From RYN-230 sp963704995 (lineage in GTDB: Bacteria; Actinomycetota; Actinomycetes; Streptosporangiales; Streptosporangiaceae): DNA of 64,000 nucleotides. The position numbers were made by a program, and so were the translations under genes. Position 1 is the first letter of the stretch. Every line of letters starts with the position of its first letter. The DNA lies in assembly GCA_963704995.1 (NCBI GenBank), contig CAVPIM010000009.1, positions 1,240,001 to 1,304,000 of the forward strand, in the 5' to 3' direction. The notes below the pieces were generated by a model that was not told the DNA's origin, did no database searches, and saw only the letters and a list, made by a program, of their open reading frames with translations. Positions 1 through 8,239 of the stretch are shown piece by piece.

Positions 1-399
1 GCCCGGCAGGCGAGTGCGTCGGGGCGCGTGCTGCTGTCCGGTCAAGCCGTTAGGGCGCTTCGGGCGGGTGAGGTCCCGAAAGGTGATGCGCTGGCGGTGG
101 CGCGGATCGCGGGGATCCAGGGCGCGAAGCGGACGCCGGACCTGATCCCGCTGTGCCATCCGATCGGGCTGCACGCGGTCACGGTCGAGCTGACCGTGCA
201 GGACGACGGGGTGACGATCACGGCGGTGACCCGGACCGCGGACCGGACGGGCGTCGAGATGGAGGCGCTGACCTCGGTGACCGTGGCCGCGCTGGCGCTG
301 ATCGACATGATCAAGGCGGTGGACCCGGCGGCGGTGATCACGGACGTGCGGGTGGACGAGAAGACCGGCGGCAAGACCGGGATGTGGCGAAGGTCATGA
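1..399 (+). CDS. moaC: Cyclic pyranopterin monophosphate synthase MoaC (5'-truncated by window edge)
   Basis: MoaC converts the GTP-derived cyclic intermediate made by MoaA to cyclic pyranopterin monophosphate, the first stable molybdenum cofactor intermediate, in the cytoplasm. The frame is open to the left edge (first visible residues ARQASASGRV), so roughly the first 25 residues are missing. The GTG at 28 is an internal Val, not the start. Visible MoaC signatures are the VLLSGQAVRAL start of the conserved core, the PLCHPIGLH active-site region, GVEMEALTSVTVAALALIDMIKA, and the Lys-rich C-terminal KTGGKTG. The stop overlaps the next start as ATGA, so moaC and mogA are translationally coupled. 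Confidence 0.95.
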   Translation, partial: ARQASASGRVLLSGQAVRALRAGEVPKGDALAVARIAGIQGAKRTPDLIPLCHPIGLHAVTVELTVQDDGVTITAVTRTADRTGVEMEALTSVTVAALALIDMIKAVDPAAVITDVRVDEKTGGKTGMWRRS

Positions 400-932
400 G
401 CGACGTATGGGGCGAGGCGACGGACGGCGGGACGGCCCAGGGTCCGGTGATCCGGGCGCTGGCCATCACGATCTCGAACCGGGCCTCGGCCGGGGTGTAT
501 GAGGACACGTCCGGGCCGGTGCTCGCGGGCCTGCTGGCCGAGGCCGGGTGCGCGGTGGACGGCCCGCTGGTGATCGGTGACGGCGACCCGGTCGAGAAGG
601 CGCTGCGGGACGGGGTGACGGCCGGCTACCAGGTCATCGTGACGACCGGCGGGACGGGTCTCACCCCGGGCGACCTCACCCCGGAAATGACCCGGAAAGT
701 CATAGACCGGGAGATACCCGGCATAGCGGAATCGATCCGGGCCGCGGGCGTAGTGGCCGGGATCCCGTCGGCCATGCTGTCCCGCGGGCTGGCGGGCCTG
801 GCCGGCGATGTCCTCATCGTTAACCTGCCGGGGTCCAGCGGCGGGGTGAAAGATGGCATGCGGGTACTCACCCCGGTCCTCACCCACGCCGTTGACCAGG
901 CCCGGGGCGGAGATCATCCGCGCAGCGGGTGA
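396..932 (+). CDS. mogA: MogA/MoaB-family molybdopterin adenylyltransferase
   Basis: A 178-residue MoCF-domain protein that activates molybdopterin by adenylylation ahead of molybdate insertion. The start ATG at 396 overlaps the moaC stop (ATGA); longer upstream frames are shadows of moaC. Motifs are ALAITISNRAS at the N terminus, the nucleotide-binding TTGGTGLTPGDLTPE loop (families usually have RD where GD stands here), IPGIAESIR, and the LPGSSGGVKDGM loop near the C terminus. Length is right for the family. I cannot separate MogA from MoaB activity by sequence; the moaC-mogA-rimJ order is usual in actinomycetes. Confidence 0.93.
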   Translation: MSDVWGEATDGGTAQGPVIRALAITISNRASAGVYEDTSGPVLAGLLAEAGCAVDGPLVIGDGDPVEKALRDGVTAGYQVIVTTGGTGLTPGDLTPEMTRKVIDREIPGIAESIRAAGVVAGIPSAMLSRGLAGLAGDVLIVNLPGSSGGVKDGMRVLTPVLTHAVDQARGGDHPRSG

Positions 933-1052
933 TTGACCAGGCTGCGGCCGGGCATCACCGGGCATAACTGCCGAGACCGGGAAGCTGGCTCATTACGTTA
1001 CAGCGGTGTTTTGATCGGGTGTCCGCGTAGCGTTCTGATCGCAAACGGGGGA

Positions 1053-1709
1053 ATGATGGCCCACGTGGGACGAATGCGCGGCTGGCCAGTCACGATCATG
1101 GAGCCGGCTCTCCTGGATGCGCCGATTGGCTTGCGGCCCGTGCGGGCCCGGGATGCGACGACGTGGCGGGACGCCCGGGTGCGGAACGCGGACTGGCTGC
1201 GCCCCTGGGAGCCCACCAACCCCGAGACCCCCCTGTACCGCTCCACGATCAGCCCGTACCTGTCCATGGCCCGCACCATGCGCCGGGAGGCCCGCCAGGG
1301 CCTGGCCCTGCCCTGGGTGATCACGTACGGCGGCCAGTTCGCCGGGCAGCTCACCGTGGGCAGCATCGTCTGGGGGTCGGCCCGGTCGGCTCAGGTGGGG
1401 TACTGGATCGACGAGGCGTACGCGGGGCGGAACGTGACCCCGACCGCGCTGGCCATGGCGCTGGATCACTGTTTCTTCGTGGTCGGGCTGCACCGGGTCG
1501 AGGCGAGTATCCGGCCGGAGAACCAGGCTTCCCGCCGGGTGGTGGAGAAGCTCGGGTTCCGCGAGGAAGGGTTGCGGCGCCGGTACCTGCACATCGACGG
1601 GGCCTGGCGGGATCACTTGTGTTATGCGCTGACGGTTGAGGACGTGTCCGGGGGCCTGCTGCCCCGGTGGCGCAACGAATTGTCGGCGCGCAGGGCCGGG
1701 ACTTCCTAA
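1053..1709 (+). CDS. GNAT N-acetyltransferase, RimJ-like
   Basis: A GNAT-fold acetyltransferase of the RimJ/RimL type, which uses acetyl-CoA to acetylate a protein N terminus or small amine; the substrate cannot be read from sequence. The region IGLRPVRARDATTWRDAR begins the fold, QVGYWIDEAYAGRNVTPTALAMALDHCFF carries the acetyl-CoA-binding segment, and RVEASIRPENQASRRVVEKLGF is the typical RimJ C-terminal motif. The open frame extends to a TTG at 933. I prefer the paired ATGs at 1053/1056, which follow a GGGGGA ribosome-binding site. ATG at 1074 (MRGWPVT) is an alternative that matches the usual actinomycete start. The moaC–mogA–rimJ–sepX order is well known in Streptomyces relatives. Confidence 0.88.
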   Translation: MMAHVGRMRGWPVTIMEPALLDAPIGLRPVRARDATTWRDARVRNADWLRPWEPTNPETPLYRSTISPYLSMARTMRREARQGLALPWVITYGGQFAGQLTVGSIVWGSARSAQVGYWIDEAYAGRNVTPTALAMALDHCFFVVGLHRVEASIRPENQASRRVVEKLGFREEGLRRRYLHIDGAWRDHLCYALTVEDVSGGLLPRWRNELSARRAGTS

Positions 1710-1934
1710 TCTGACTCGTGATCTCACGACACACCGCGTCTAATACTGTTCATCCCTAGCGTTGCCCCATACCGTGCGTGACGTGAGCAAGCCCGCCACG
1801 CGGCCATCGATGCGTGCCTTCAGGCGCTGCATGGCCCCATGCCGGGCTGATGCAGGCGGTGCTCATGTTGGCCGGGCTGATCTGGGCCGGGCTGACGTGG
1901 GCCGGGCCTTTGCCGGGCTGGCGGGGGTGGCGCG

Positions 1935-2606
1935 GTGAGCAGCGCCATCCTGTACTTCGCGATCGTGGCCATCTGGGCCGGCGTGCTCATGCCGCGCTGG
2001 CTCCGCCCGGGCCGCCGGCGCCGCGTCGAGGTCACCGAGCACTTCGAGATGCACACCGAGGTCTACGAGGCCGAGGTCGATACCGGGACCGGCGAGAGAT
2101 CCCACCCCGCGGTGACCGAACGCGAGGTCACGGTCGAGGAAGAGATCACCTGGACCCGGCAGGACGCCGCCGAGCGGCGCGCCAACATCCTCAAGGCCCG
2201 GCGCCGCATGCTCGGCACGCTCGTGGCGCTGACCGTGATCGCTTTCCTGATTGCGATGATGCAGGTCGCCGCCATCTGGGTCGTGATTCCGCCGGCGCTG
2301 ATGCTGGGCGGGTTCGTGTTGCTGCTGCGCGAGGCGTCACGCAGCGATGCTGAGCAGGCCAGCCGGCGCGCTCACGCCGGTCACCAGCGGGCTGAGCCCG
2401 AGTCCGAGCGCGAGGCCGCTGCTGTGACCGCTGAGACTCTTGAGCGCGTGGTTAGCAAGCCTGTGGCGCCGGACGTGGCGGAGCAGGCCGAGCCGGTCAT
2501 CGAGGTCGCCGCCTACTCCGCCGAGATCATCGACATCTCCGCCCGGGTCAACGACCAGTTCTACGACCAGTACACCGACGCAGCCAACCGCGCCGTCGGC
2601 GACTGA
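1935..2606 (+). CDS. SepX/GlpR-like septation membrane protein
   Basis: A 223-residue membrane protein matching the actinomycete SepX (formerly GlpR) family in position and layout; SepX helps FtsZ-ring assembly and division in Streptomyces. It has an N-terminal TM helix at about residues 4–21, a charged cytoplasmic stretch (25–90), two further helices near 93–110 and 112–131, and an acidic Ala/Glu-rich tail. The GTG start follows a G-rich GGGGGTGG ribosome-binding site. Sequence similarity to SepX is mostly in the layout and the N-terminal helix, so the name rests partly on synteny with the upstream rimJ-type gene. Confidence 0.72.
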   Translation: MSSAILYFAIVAIWAGVLMPRWLRPGRRRRVEVTEHFEMHTEVYEAEVDTGTGERSHPAVTEREVTVEEEITWTRQDAAERRANILKARRRMLGTLVALTVIAFLIAMMQVAAIWVVIPPALMLGGFVLLLREASRSDAEQASRRAHAGHQRAEPESEREAAAVTAETLERVVSKPVAPDVAEQAEPVIEVAAYSAEIIDISARVNDQFYDQYTDAANRAVGD

Positions 2607-2685
2607 CCCTCCCGGCCGCCGCAGGCCCGCGAGCTGCTGAGCGCACGGACGGGCCTGAGGGTTTGCTAGGCTGACTCCCGTTCCA

Positions 2686-2764
<79 letters not shown>

Positions 2765-2790
2765 TGTGATGTCGCAAGACATCGGAATGA

Positions 2791-2823
2791 CCCCGAACCC
2801 TCGTCAGGGTCCGGGGTTTTTCC
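2791..2823 (+). terminator. Rho-independent terminator after tRNA-Ala, inside the IS left end
   Basis: CCCCGAACCCT and AGGGTCCGGGG form an 11-bp stem (one internal mismatch) with a CGTC loop, followed by TTTTT. It is oriented to stop tRNA transcription and overlaps the final codons of the transposase on the other strand. The original tRNA terminator seems to be the hairpin at 4110–4138, now on the far side of the IS. Confidence 0.8.
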
Positions 2824-4014
2824 GTTTGCGGGGTGTTCCGGGTGGGGGGCCGGGTGGCCGGCCGGTGGGCTGGTAGTCCCTGGCGGGGTCGAGGGTGAGT
2901 TCGCGGAGGAGTTCGCCGGTGGCGGCGTTGATGACGCGGATGCGGAGGTCCTGGACGAGCATCAGGACGGGGGTCCGGGCGCAGGCCGCGCCGATGCCGA
3001 TGTGGTGGAGCCGGCTGTTGTGGCGCAGGGTGAGCTTCCCGTCGGCGTCTACCTGGTCGCGGCGGACGCGGAAATGCTCGCTGATCCGGATGCCCTGCCG
3101 GGCTGGGATGGCCCGGGGCCGGGCGTTCCAGGCGGCTGCGGGGGTGCGGCGGCCGACGGCGCGGTGCGGCCGTTGGTTGTTGTAGCAGGCGGTGAAGTCA
3201 TCGAGCTGGGCTTGCAGCCTGGTGATGGCGGCGGCCGGTCCTGGCGGGCGAGCCAGTTCTTCAGGGTCTGGTGCAGTCGCCCGACCTTGCCGCAGGTCTG
3301 CGGGTGGTAGGGCCGGGAGTGGCTGAGCCCGATCCCCAGCGCGGTGAGCTCGCGTTCCAGCGCGACCCAGCCGCGGCCGCGGTAGATCCCAGTGAAGACC
3401 GCGCCGTTGTCGGTGAGCATCCGCTCGGGGCGGCCGTGCCTGGCCATGGCCACGTGCAGGTCTGCCACGACGTCACCGGCCTTGAAAATCCGGCGGGCGG
3501 TGGACCCGGCCAGCAGCCGGGAGTGATCGTCGATGATGTTGAGGATCTCAGCGTCAGCGCCGCCGGCCAGCGGCCAGTGGGTGATGTCGGCCTGCCAGAC
3601 CTCGTTGGGCAGGTCTGCCTCAAATCTGCGCCAGGACGAGCGGGGCCGCTTGTGCGGCTGGGGAGTGACAAAACCGCGGCGGGACAAGATCCGCCAGATC
3701 GTCGCCACCGATGGCGGGGAACCCCCTGACTGCCGGCGCAAGTGCCAGGCAATGGTCTCCGCGCCGGCGTCATGACCAGCCTCCGTCAGGCCCTTGCGCA
3801 GCGCCACGATCGCATCCTCGGCGGCCTGGCTGGTCCGGCGCGGGCTCGAGTGAGGACGGCGGGATCTCGGCTCGAACGCGGACTCGCCCTCCGCGAGATA
3901 GCGGGCCACCAGCGTCTGCACCCACCGGCGGGACACGCCATAGTCCCGGGCGACCGCGCTCTTGGACCGGCCTTCCACCATGACTGCCGTGATCACAACC
4001 CGCGCCATCGACAT
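2804..4014 (-). pseudogene. IS481-family transposase, frame-disrupted
   Basis: DDE transposase with an N-terminal HTH (residues 1–60, YGVSRRWVQTLVARY), a central integrase core (WQADITHWPL, IIDDHSRLLAG, MLTDNGAVFTG, SHSRPYHPQTCGKV) and a C-terminal SH3-like tail. The reading frame from 4014 runs to about 3240, then leaves the family frame. The rest of the family sequence (RLQAQLDDFTACYNN, then FRVRRDQVDADGKLTLRHN and an RKRKNPGP end) continues in another frame to a stop at 2804. A single-base change near 3230–3240, in a GGCGGCGGCC run, explains it. Programmed frameshifting is not a feature of this family, so I call it a broken copy or a sequencing indel. Confidence 0.85.
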
Positions 4015-4087
4015 CGCTCATCACCCCGCCCCTCAGGATGTGAACGATGTCGCGAGACACCCGCGAACTATGTCCTGAACTCAGACA

Positions 4088-4103
4088 CCCTCAGCTCCAC
4101 TAG
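4088..4103. repeat. Right target-site duplication of the IS481-family element
   Basis: CCCTCAGCTCCACTAG, a copy of the tRNA-Ala 3' end abutting the right end of the IS; see the left copy at 2748–2764. Confidence 0.8.
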
Positions 4104-4109
4104 GAAATA

Positions 4110-4138
4110 CAGGTCAGGACCATCATGGTTCTGACCTG
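4110..4138 (+). terminator. Hairpin, likely the original tRNA-Ala terminator displaced by the IS
   Basis: CAGGTCAGGACC and GGTTCTGACCTG pair over 12 bp (one G·U pair) around an ATCAT loop, followed by TTCATCTTTG. It stands right after the duplicated tRNA end, where a tRNA terminator would be before the insertion. Confidence 0.6.
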
Positions 4139-4176
4139 TTCATCTTTGAAGATCATTTGTCACTGAGATGTCACCC

Positions 4177-4243
4177 GGACAGAGCGGGCACAGGTGACAC
4201 TGGGCGGTCCCAACGGATTTCCCGTCATCCGCTGACATCCCCG
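4177..4243. repeat. Direct repeat copy A flanking the membrane-protein cassette
   Basis: The core GAGCGGGCACAGGTGACACT is identical in copy B at 6879–6946. After it, both copies continue with related sequence (TTTCCCGTCATCCGCTGAC here, CTTCCCGTGATCCGCCAAC there). Copies are in the same orientation about 2.7 kb apart. The origin is unknown; mobile-element end remnants are the simplest idea. Confidence 0.65.
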
Positions 4244-4446
4244 CAACCCGCCGCCGCGGAGATGCGCTGGAACCTTGCTTTGCTGGTCGGGGTGGCCGAA
4301 TGAACCGGTGGCCACTTCGTCCCGAACCGAGTACATCGCGGGATGGACGGCCTAATGAGTGGCATTTCCCTAGGTCACGGGCCCAGGTATGCATGGCAGT
4401 TCCCGATGGCGGCGGAGTCGCCCCGGGTTTATCACGCCAGGAATGC

Positions 4447-5319
4447 TCAGCGTCGCAAGCGCTTGCCCATGAACACAAACCTGACTTCTTCACCGACAAG
4501 GAGAGGAGACTCTGACAGGAGTCCGAGTCGCAACCAGCGGTTGATGGCCTCTTCGGTGGCCATGTGGCGCAACGTGCTGGGTCGGCACTCGGGAGGCAGC
4601 GACGTTGCGCCCAAGGGCCTCTCTCGTGGCGGGCGGGGAGGCGAACTTTCGTCCTCGCCGGGTTTCTCCAGGCGTGCGAGCACCTGGCTGTACGTGAGGT
4701 ACCAACCGGTTCGGCCGTCACCGCGGGGGTCTCCGTACTGAAGCGCTTTGCTCATCGCAGTGTCCAGCGTCGTCGACGTGAGGAGGTATTGGCCGTAGTC
4801 CGCGAAGCGGCGCAGGGCGCGAGCCGTTACAACGATGACCGCGATCACCGCCAAGGCGCTAACTCCAACGGCCGCTATCGAGGCTAGGAACCAGATGGTC
4901 GGGCGTCTCGCGTTCGCGAGGTAGATGCCGGGGAGAGCACATGCGATTATCGCCAACGACCCCAATGTCAGCGCCCAGGTCGTGAGGCGCCGACGTGCCA
5001 GGCCAACTCGGCGAGCCAGGTCATCGGCGGCCTCGATCGTCGCAGCCTCGCCCGCGACGCTACGCACCGAGCGCTGGCGCGGTGTCTCGCCGCCGAATGA
5101 CGATACTGGAGCCAGTGCCTCCTCGTATCCCTCCACGAGTCGCTCAACAGTGGCTTCGTGGGCGTGTGGCTCCTGTGACGGCGCAGTATCCGTCTGGCCT
5201 TCCGCGACGACTTCTATTCCTTCTGGCATGGCGCTCTCGACCTCGTGGCCGGGCCGGGCGTTTCGGCGCGCTGCTTCCTCTGTAGTCTCCTCCAACCGGC
5301 CGTCCCGGCCTAGCCTCAT
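4447..5319 (-). CDS. Hypothetical two-TM membrane protein
   Basis: A 290-residue protein of no family I recognise. It has an acidic, disordered-looking N terminus (1–60), a helical segment (about 90–112, EAADDLARRVGLARRR), two TM helices (about 113–135 and 142–166), and a soluble C-terminal domain ending in FVFMGKRLRR. It is the second gene of a two-gene operon: its ATG overlaps the stop of the 5316–6434 gene (ATGA), so the products are probably co-translated and may interact at the membrane. The pair lies alone between an IS and an IS remnant, bracketed by direct repeats, which suggests acquisition as a unit. Confidence 0.7.
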   Translation of the reverse strand: MRLGRDGRLEETTEEAARRNARPGHEVESAMPEGIEVVAEGQTDTAPSQEPHAHEATVERLVEGYEEALAPVSSFGGETPRQRSVRSVAGEAATIEAADDLARRVGLARRRLTTWALTLGSLAIIACALPGIYLANARRPTIWFLASIAAVGVSALAVIAVIVVTARALRRFADYGQYLLTSTTLDTAMSKALQYGDPRGDGRTGWYLTYSQVLARLEKPGEDESSPPRPPRERPLGATSLPPECRPSTLRHMATEEAINRWLRLGLLSESPLLVGEEVRFVFMGKRLRR

Positions 5320-6434
5320 GGACCCTCACCTCCGATCCAGGCCCGCGCGTCGGCGAGCAACTCGGCGATGTCGTCCGCCGCGTTGGCGACGCAGTCGGTC
5401 GCCTCGCCAAAACAGTCGGTCGTGCCACCGTCGGGCTGGAAGAAGAGACGATTCTCCTTCCAGCGAGCCACCACAAGGACGCCGACTCGCGCGGTGCGCG
5501 TCGTGACGGGGATAGTCACCCCTTCACCCAGGTCCACGAGCTCGCCGGGGAGACGCCGGGCGTCGAAGCCCTCGGCGTTCCAGGCCAAGGCTTCCCCGTC
5601 ACGAGCCGCTTCCTCGAGTCGAAACAGCTCGAGTAGAGCTGCGTTCTCGGACCTGCGGACCCTCCCCGAGGCGATGAGAGCGTGCGACTCGAGGTAGAAG
5701 GGCGACACATTCCCATCGCGATCTCGAACGAGGTAAACGAAGTGAGGGCTCCCACGAAGCGAAACGGACGCCCCGTTGTGGTCGAAGGGAACCGACAGCG
5801 TGCGGTTGACGCGCTGGTCAACGGAACGAATTAGGGTGCTCAACTGCACGGTGGCGAGCGCGTCCGAAGTCTGCTGCCGTAGCGTCTCGGTCTTGGTGAC
5901 GACGTCGTTGAAGCGCAAGACCATGGTGTTGACCTTGCCATCGATCGCCTCCACCTCAGTGTGGACGCGTTGCGCAACGTCGGGTAGTGCCCTGGCAAGA
6001 TCGTTCACCGTCGTCGTGATCGTGCCCAATTGGGTCAGACTGCTCGCTGCGGTGTCCGTCAACGTGGTGAGCTGGCCATTCGCATTAGCAACCTCGGTTT
6101 TCAGCTTGCCGGTCTCTTCGACTACCCGGTTTCCCACTCGCTGGATGTCCGAGCTGGTCGATCGGAGCTGGACTAGCGCGACGAGAGCCGTACCGACAGC
6201 GACCGCGACCATCCAGGGCCAGAAGAAGAGCCAGAAATCACGAATGACGACACCGCCCTGGCTGGCCGGCGTGGCGTACTTCTGGTACAGCATCGGGTAG
6301 CACGCGAGCCCGCCAGCCACGACTCCGGCGGCGGCCGCCAAGGCTACGAGAGTCCAAGGACTGAAGAATTGCCGCACTAGCCGCCGCCGCGTGGACGGTG
6401 TCGTTGCGCCCGGCTCACTGACCGCTACTGCCAT
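5316..6434 (-). CDS. Hypothetical membrane protein with coiled-coil and C-terminal soluble domain
   Basis: A 372-residue protein without a family name I can give. TM helices are at about 27–46 and 68–90, the second preceded by an aromatic run DFWLFFWPW. A long heptad-like region follows (about 95–205) with regular Val/Leu and Thr/Asn/Gln content, resembling the signalling coiled coils of chemoreceptors but without the conserved receptor tip. The C-terminal domain (about 215–372) includes HFVYLVRDRDGNVSPFYLE and ends with NAADDIAELLADARAWI. It leads the operon with the 4447–5319 gene. A sensor-plus-partner role at the membrane is inference only. Confidence 0.7.
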   Translation of the reverse strand: MAVAVSEPGATTPSTRRRLVRQFFSPWTLVALAAAAGVVAGGLACYPMLYQKYATPASQGGVVIRDFWLFFWPWMVAVAVGTALVALVQLRSTSSDIQRVGNRVVEETGKLKTEVANANGQLTTLTDTAASSLTQLGTITTTVNDLARALPDVAQRVHTEVEAIDGKVNTMVLRFNDVVTKTETLRQQTSDALATVQLSTLIRSVDQRVNRTLSVPFDHNGASVSLRGSPHFVYLVRDRDGNVSPFYLESHALIASGRVRRSENAALLELFRLEEAARDGEALAWNAEGFDARRLPGELVDLGEGVTIPVTTRTARVGVLVVARWKENRLFFQPDGGTTDCFGEATDCVANAADDIAELLADARAWIGGEGP

Positions 6435-6545
6435 AGCCCCCCCCCCGGGAACTCAAGGCCGACTGCCAGAGTACAAGATTGGGCGTGACGACGGCCCGTT
6501 GTAAAGGCCCGGACCAACTGGCGATTATGGATGCTAACACGGCAA

Positions 6546-6572
6546 CTCCTAGCGATCCTTGGTCGCTAGGAG
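6546..6572. terminator. Perfect 10-bp inverted repeat
   Basis: CTCCTAGCGA and TCGCTAGGAG pair perfectly around a TCCTTGG loop. There is no T run, so it may be a terminator reading toward the IS256 remnant or a mobile-element end structure. It lies upstream of the minus-strand operon start at 6434. Confidence 0.45.
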
Positions 6573-6629
6573 CTTGCATTTCGGGACTGTAATTTCAACG
6601 GTGTAACCCCCGAGACGGAGGAGACACCA

Positions 6630-6887
6630 GTGACTGACGTGACGACCAGCCAGGGCCAGGAGCCGGCGAAGCTGTCGGCGGCCGACCAGCAGCTGCTGCG
6701 GGAGCCTACCGAGCGGGCCCGGGCGGGCCTCAAGCTGACCGGCCAGGGCGAGCTATTGGCGAGCTGACGAAATGGTGGTCGAGGGCGCGCTGGAGGGCGA
6801 GATGGACGATCACCTCGGCTATGCCCGCCACGACCCAGCAGGCCGCGACAGCGGCAATTCCCGCAATGGCCACCGCGGGGACGGAGC
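6630..6887 (+). pseudogene. IS256-family (mutator) transposase, N-terminal remnant
   Basis: Starting with GTG at 6630 after a GGAGGAGA ribosome-binding site, the first frame gives the typical actinobacterial IS256 N terminus (TDVTTSQGQEPAKL, ADQQLL, TERARAGLKLTGQGELL), then a stop at 6766. The family sequence continues in other frames: MVVEGALEGEMDDHLGYARHDPAG and DSGNSRNGHRGDG. At least two base losses are needed to join them. Everything after the GNSRNG motif, including the DDE catalytic core, is missing, and the break falls where repeat copy B (6879–6946) begins. This is a genuine truncated relic. Confidence 0.85.
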
Positions 6888-6946
6888 GGGCACAGGTGAC
6901 ACTGATGAGTCTCAAACAGGCTTCCCGTGATCCGCCAACACTCCCT
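6879..6946. repeat. Direct repeat copy B
   Basis: Partner of copy A at 4177–4243, sharing an identical 20-bp core and diverged flanks. It starts exactly where similarity of the preceding IS256 remnant stops. Confidence 0.65.
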
Positions 6947-7189
6947 CCGTTGGTCCCCGGGAGTCGCTGTGTCCTCATTTCGCAACAGGGAATGCCTGCG
7001 CAGCCAGACCGCTCCACCAGCAGTCAGCTCGCCCAGTACGCGATCCAGGAGCACCATAAGGAGACTATGGCTGCGCCAGGCCGGATCGACTGCCATCCAC
7101 CGGGGATAGCGGGTTCCAGCTTGCGCATGGCCGAGCGGTAATGAGGTCCAGGGCTGCCGTCCACCCTTGGTGCTGAGGCTGATGATGGC
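6888..7189. other. Intergenic accessory DNA
   Basis: About 300 bp holding most of repeat copy B and no protein I can support; minus-strand frames here have no family look. Confidence 0.45.
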
Positions 7190-7963
7190 CTAGCCAGTGC
7201 GGGCAACGCCGACGATGACCTGGCCTTCGCGGGGTGGGAGGTGCACGGGCTGTTCCCAGTCCGGGCGCCATTCCCGGGCGTCAGCCACGCCTGGCGGGAC
7301 CAGTTCCAGGGAGCCGAAGAAGCTGGCGAACTCCGATACCGGGTGGTTGTACACCTGCGTCGCTCCGGCGGAATAGGCGCCGAAGCCTGTGTCCGCCCTA
7401 TCGCTGTCGCCTCGTCCGGCGGACAGCACGACGTAGCTCCCAGGTGCTAGCGCTGCGGCGTACCTGGCCACCAGTTCCCGCGCGGCGCCAGGCGTGAAGA
7501 AGTGCAGCAGGAACCCCATCAGCAGGCAGGCCGGCGCCGCCATGTCGATGCTTGCGGCGACAGCACCCAGGATCGCGTCCGGCTCGCGCACATCGCCGTC
7601 CACCACGGTCACGCCGGGATTACCCTGGGCGGCCAGCGCGCGCAGGTGACTGAGCACTACCGGGTCGTTGTCGACGTATGCCACGCGCGCGTCCGTGGTG
7701 ATGGCCTGGGCCGTCTCGTGCGTGTTCGGCACCGTGGGCATGCCGCAGCCCAAGTCGATGAACTGGCTGACACCGCGGTTCGCCGCCCACATCACGGCAC
7801 GGGCCAGAAACTGCCTATTCTCCCGCGTCACCTCGGCCGTCAGCGGGGCGATGGCCAGCAGGCGCTCCGCTACCTCCCGGTCGGCAGCGAAATGGTCCTT
7901 GCCATTCAGCAGATAGTCGTAGACCCGGGCGATGGATGGCGTGCGGGGATCGAAGTCGGCCAC
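7190..7963 (-). CDS. SAM-dependent methyltransferase (PF04672 / DUF574 type)
   Basis: A 257-residue class I methyltransferase of a family much expanded in actinomycetes; substrate unknown. It begins with the family hallmark DFDPRTPSIARVYDYLLNGKDHFAADREVAE, followed by NRQFLARAV. The Rossmann SAM site is FIDLGCGMPTVPNTHE (about residues 69–84), with an acidic second strand VAYVDNDPVVLSH and DGDVREPDAIL. The C-terminal half carries PVSEFASFFGSLELVPPGV. Length is normal. It stands alone at the edge of the accessory segment, and no neighbour suggests its target. Confidence 0.9.
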   Translation of the reverse strand: MADFDPRTPSIARVYDYLLNGKDHFAADREVAERLLAIAPLTAEVTRENRQFLARAVMWAANRGVSQFIDLGCGMPTVPNTHETAQAITTDARVAYVDNDPVVLSHLRALAAQGNPGVTVVDGDVREPDAILGAVAASIDMAAPACLLMGFLLHFFTPGAARELVARYAAALAPGSYVVLSAGRGDSDRADTGFGAYSAGATQVYNHPVSEFASFFGSLELVPPGVADAREWRPDWEQPVHLPPREGQVIVGVARTG

Positions 7964-8146
7964 GGGCCCAACCCTAGCGCTCGGATGATTTCACCGGCTG
8001 CGCCGAGCACATAGGCCAGAGGCAGTTCGTCAAGGCCCGGGAGATGAGGTTGCTGACTTAACCGCTCACCCCGAACACCAAAGAGCAGGCCGCGGACCGG
8101 CTAGGGATTAAGGAAGACCAGAACCGGAAGTCTGGCACCACGCCGG

Positions 8147-8204
8147 CTTCCGGTGGCCACCGGAAGACGGCGTGGGGTGCCGTCCGTGCGGACGGCACCC
8201 CACG
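8147..8204. terminator. Two adjacent hairpins downstream of the 8240–8674 gene
   Basis: A 20-bp perfect palindrome (CTTCCGGTGG/CCACCGGAAG, 8147–8166) is followed by a 16-bp perfect inverted repeat (8171–8186 with 8189–8204, arms beginning CGTGGGGTGCC). Such strong stems without T runs are common actinobacterial terminators. Position fits termination of the minus-strand gene ending at 8240. Confidence 0.7.
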
Positions 8205-8239
8205 CGCCCCGGCTCGTGGCCGGTCAGGGCACAGCGGTA

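Larger units (their letters stand above)
2765..4087. mobile_element. IS481-family insertion sequence, about 1.3 kb
   Basis: The element starts with TGTGATGTCGC at 2765 and ends with the complement of TGTCTGAGTTC at 4087. Both ends contain the sub-terminal hairpin GATGTC-GC(A/G)A-GACA(T/C), at 2768–2783 and 4046–4060. It carries one transposase gene on the minus strand and is flanked by a 16–17 bp direct repeat made from the tRNA-Ala 3' end. IS481-family elements have TGT ends and variable, rather long target duplications, so this is one insertion event. The tRNA itself stays intact. The transposase frame is broken, so the copy looks inactive as given. Confidence 0.85.
4104..4446. other. Intergenic accessory DNA
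   Basis: About 340 bp without a supportable gene. It holds the displaced tRNA terminator hairpin and the first copy of a roughly 68-bp repeat (4177–4243) that recurs near 6879. Short frames here show no recognisable protein. Confidence 0.5.

Noticed and set aside
3049..4014. Programmed frameshift in the transposase
   Set aside because: IS481 elements normally make one transposase frame; the window is full of similar one-base breaks.
4140..4721. Minus-strand hypothetical protein
   Set aside because: Mostly a shifted-frame shadow of the 4447–5319 protein.
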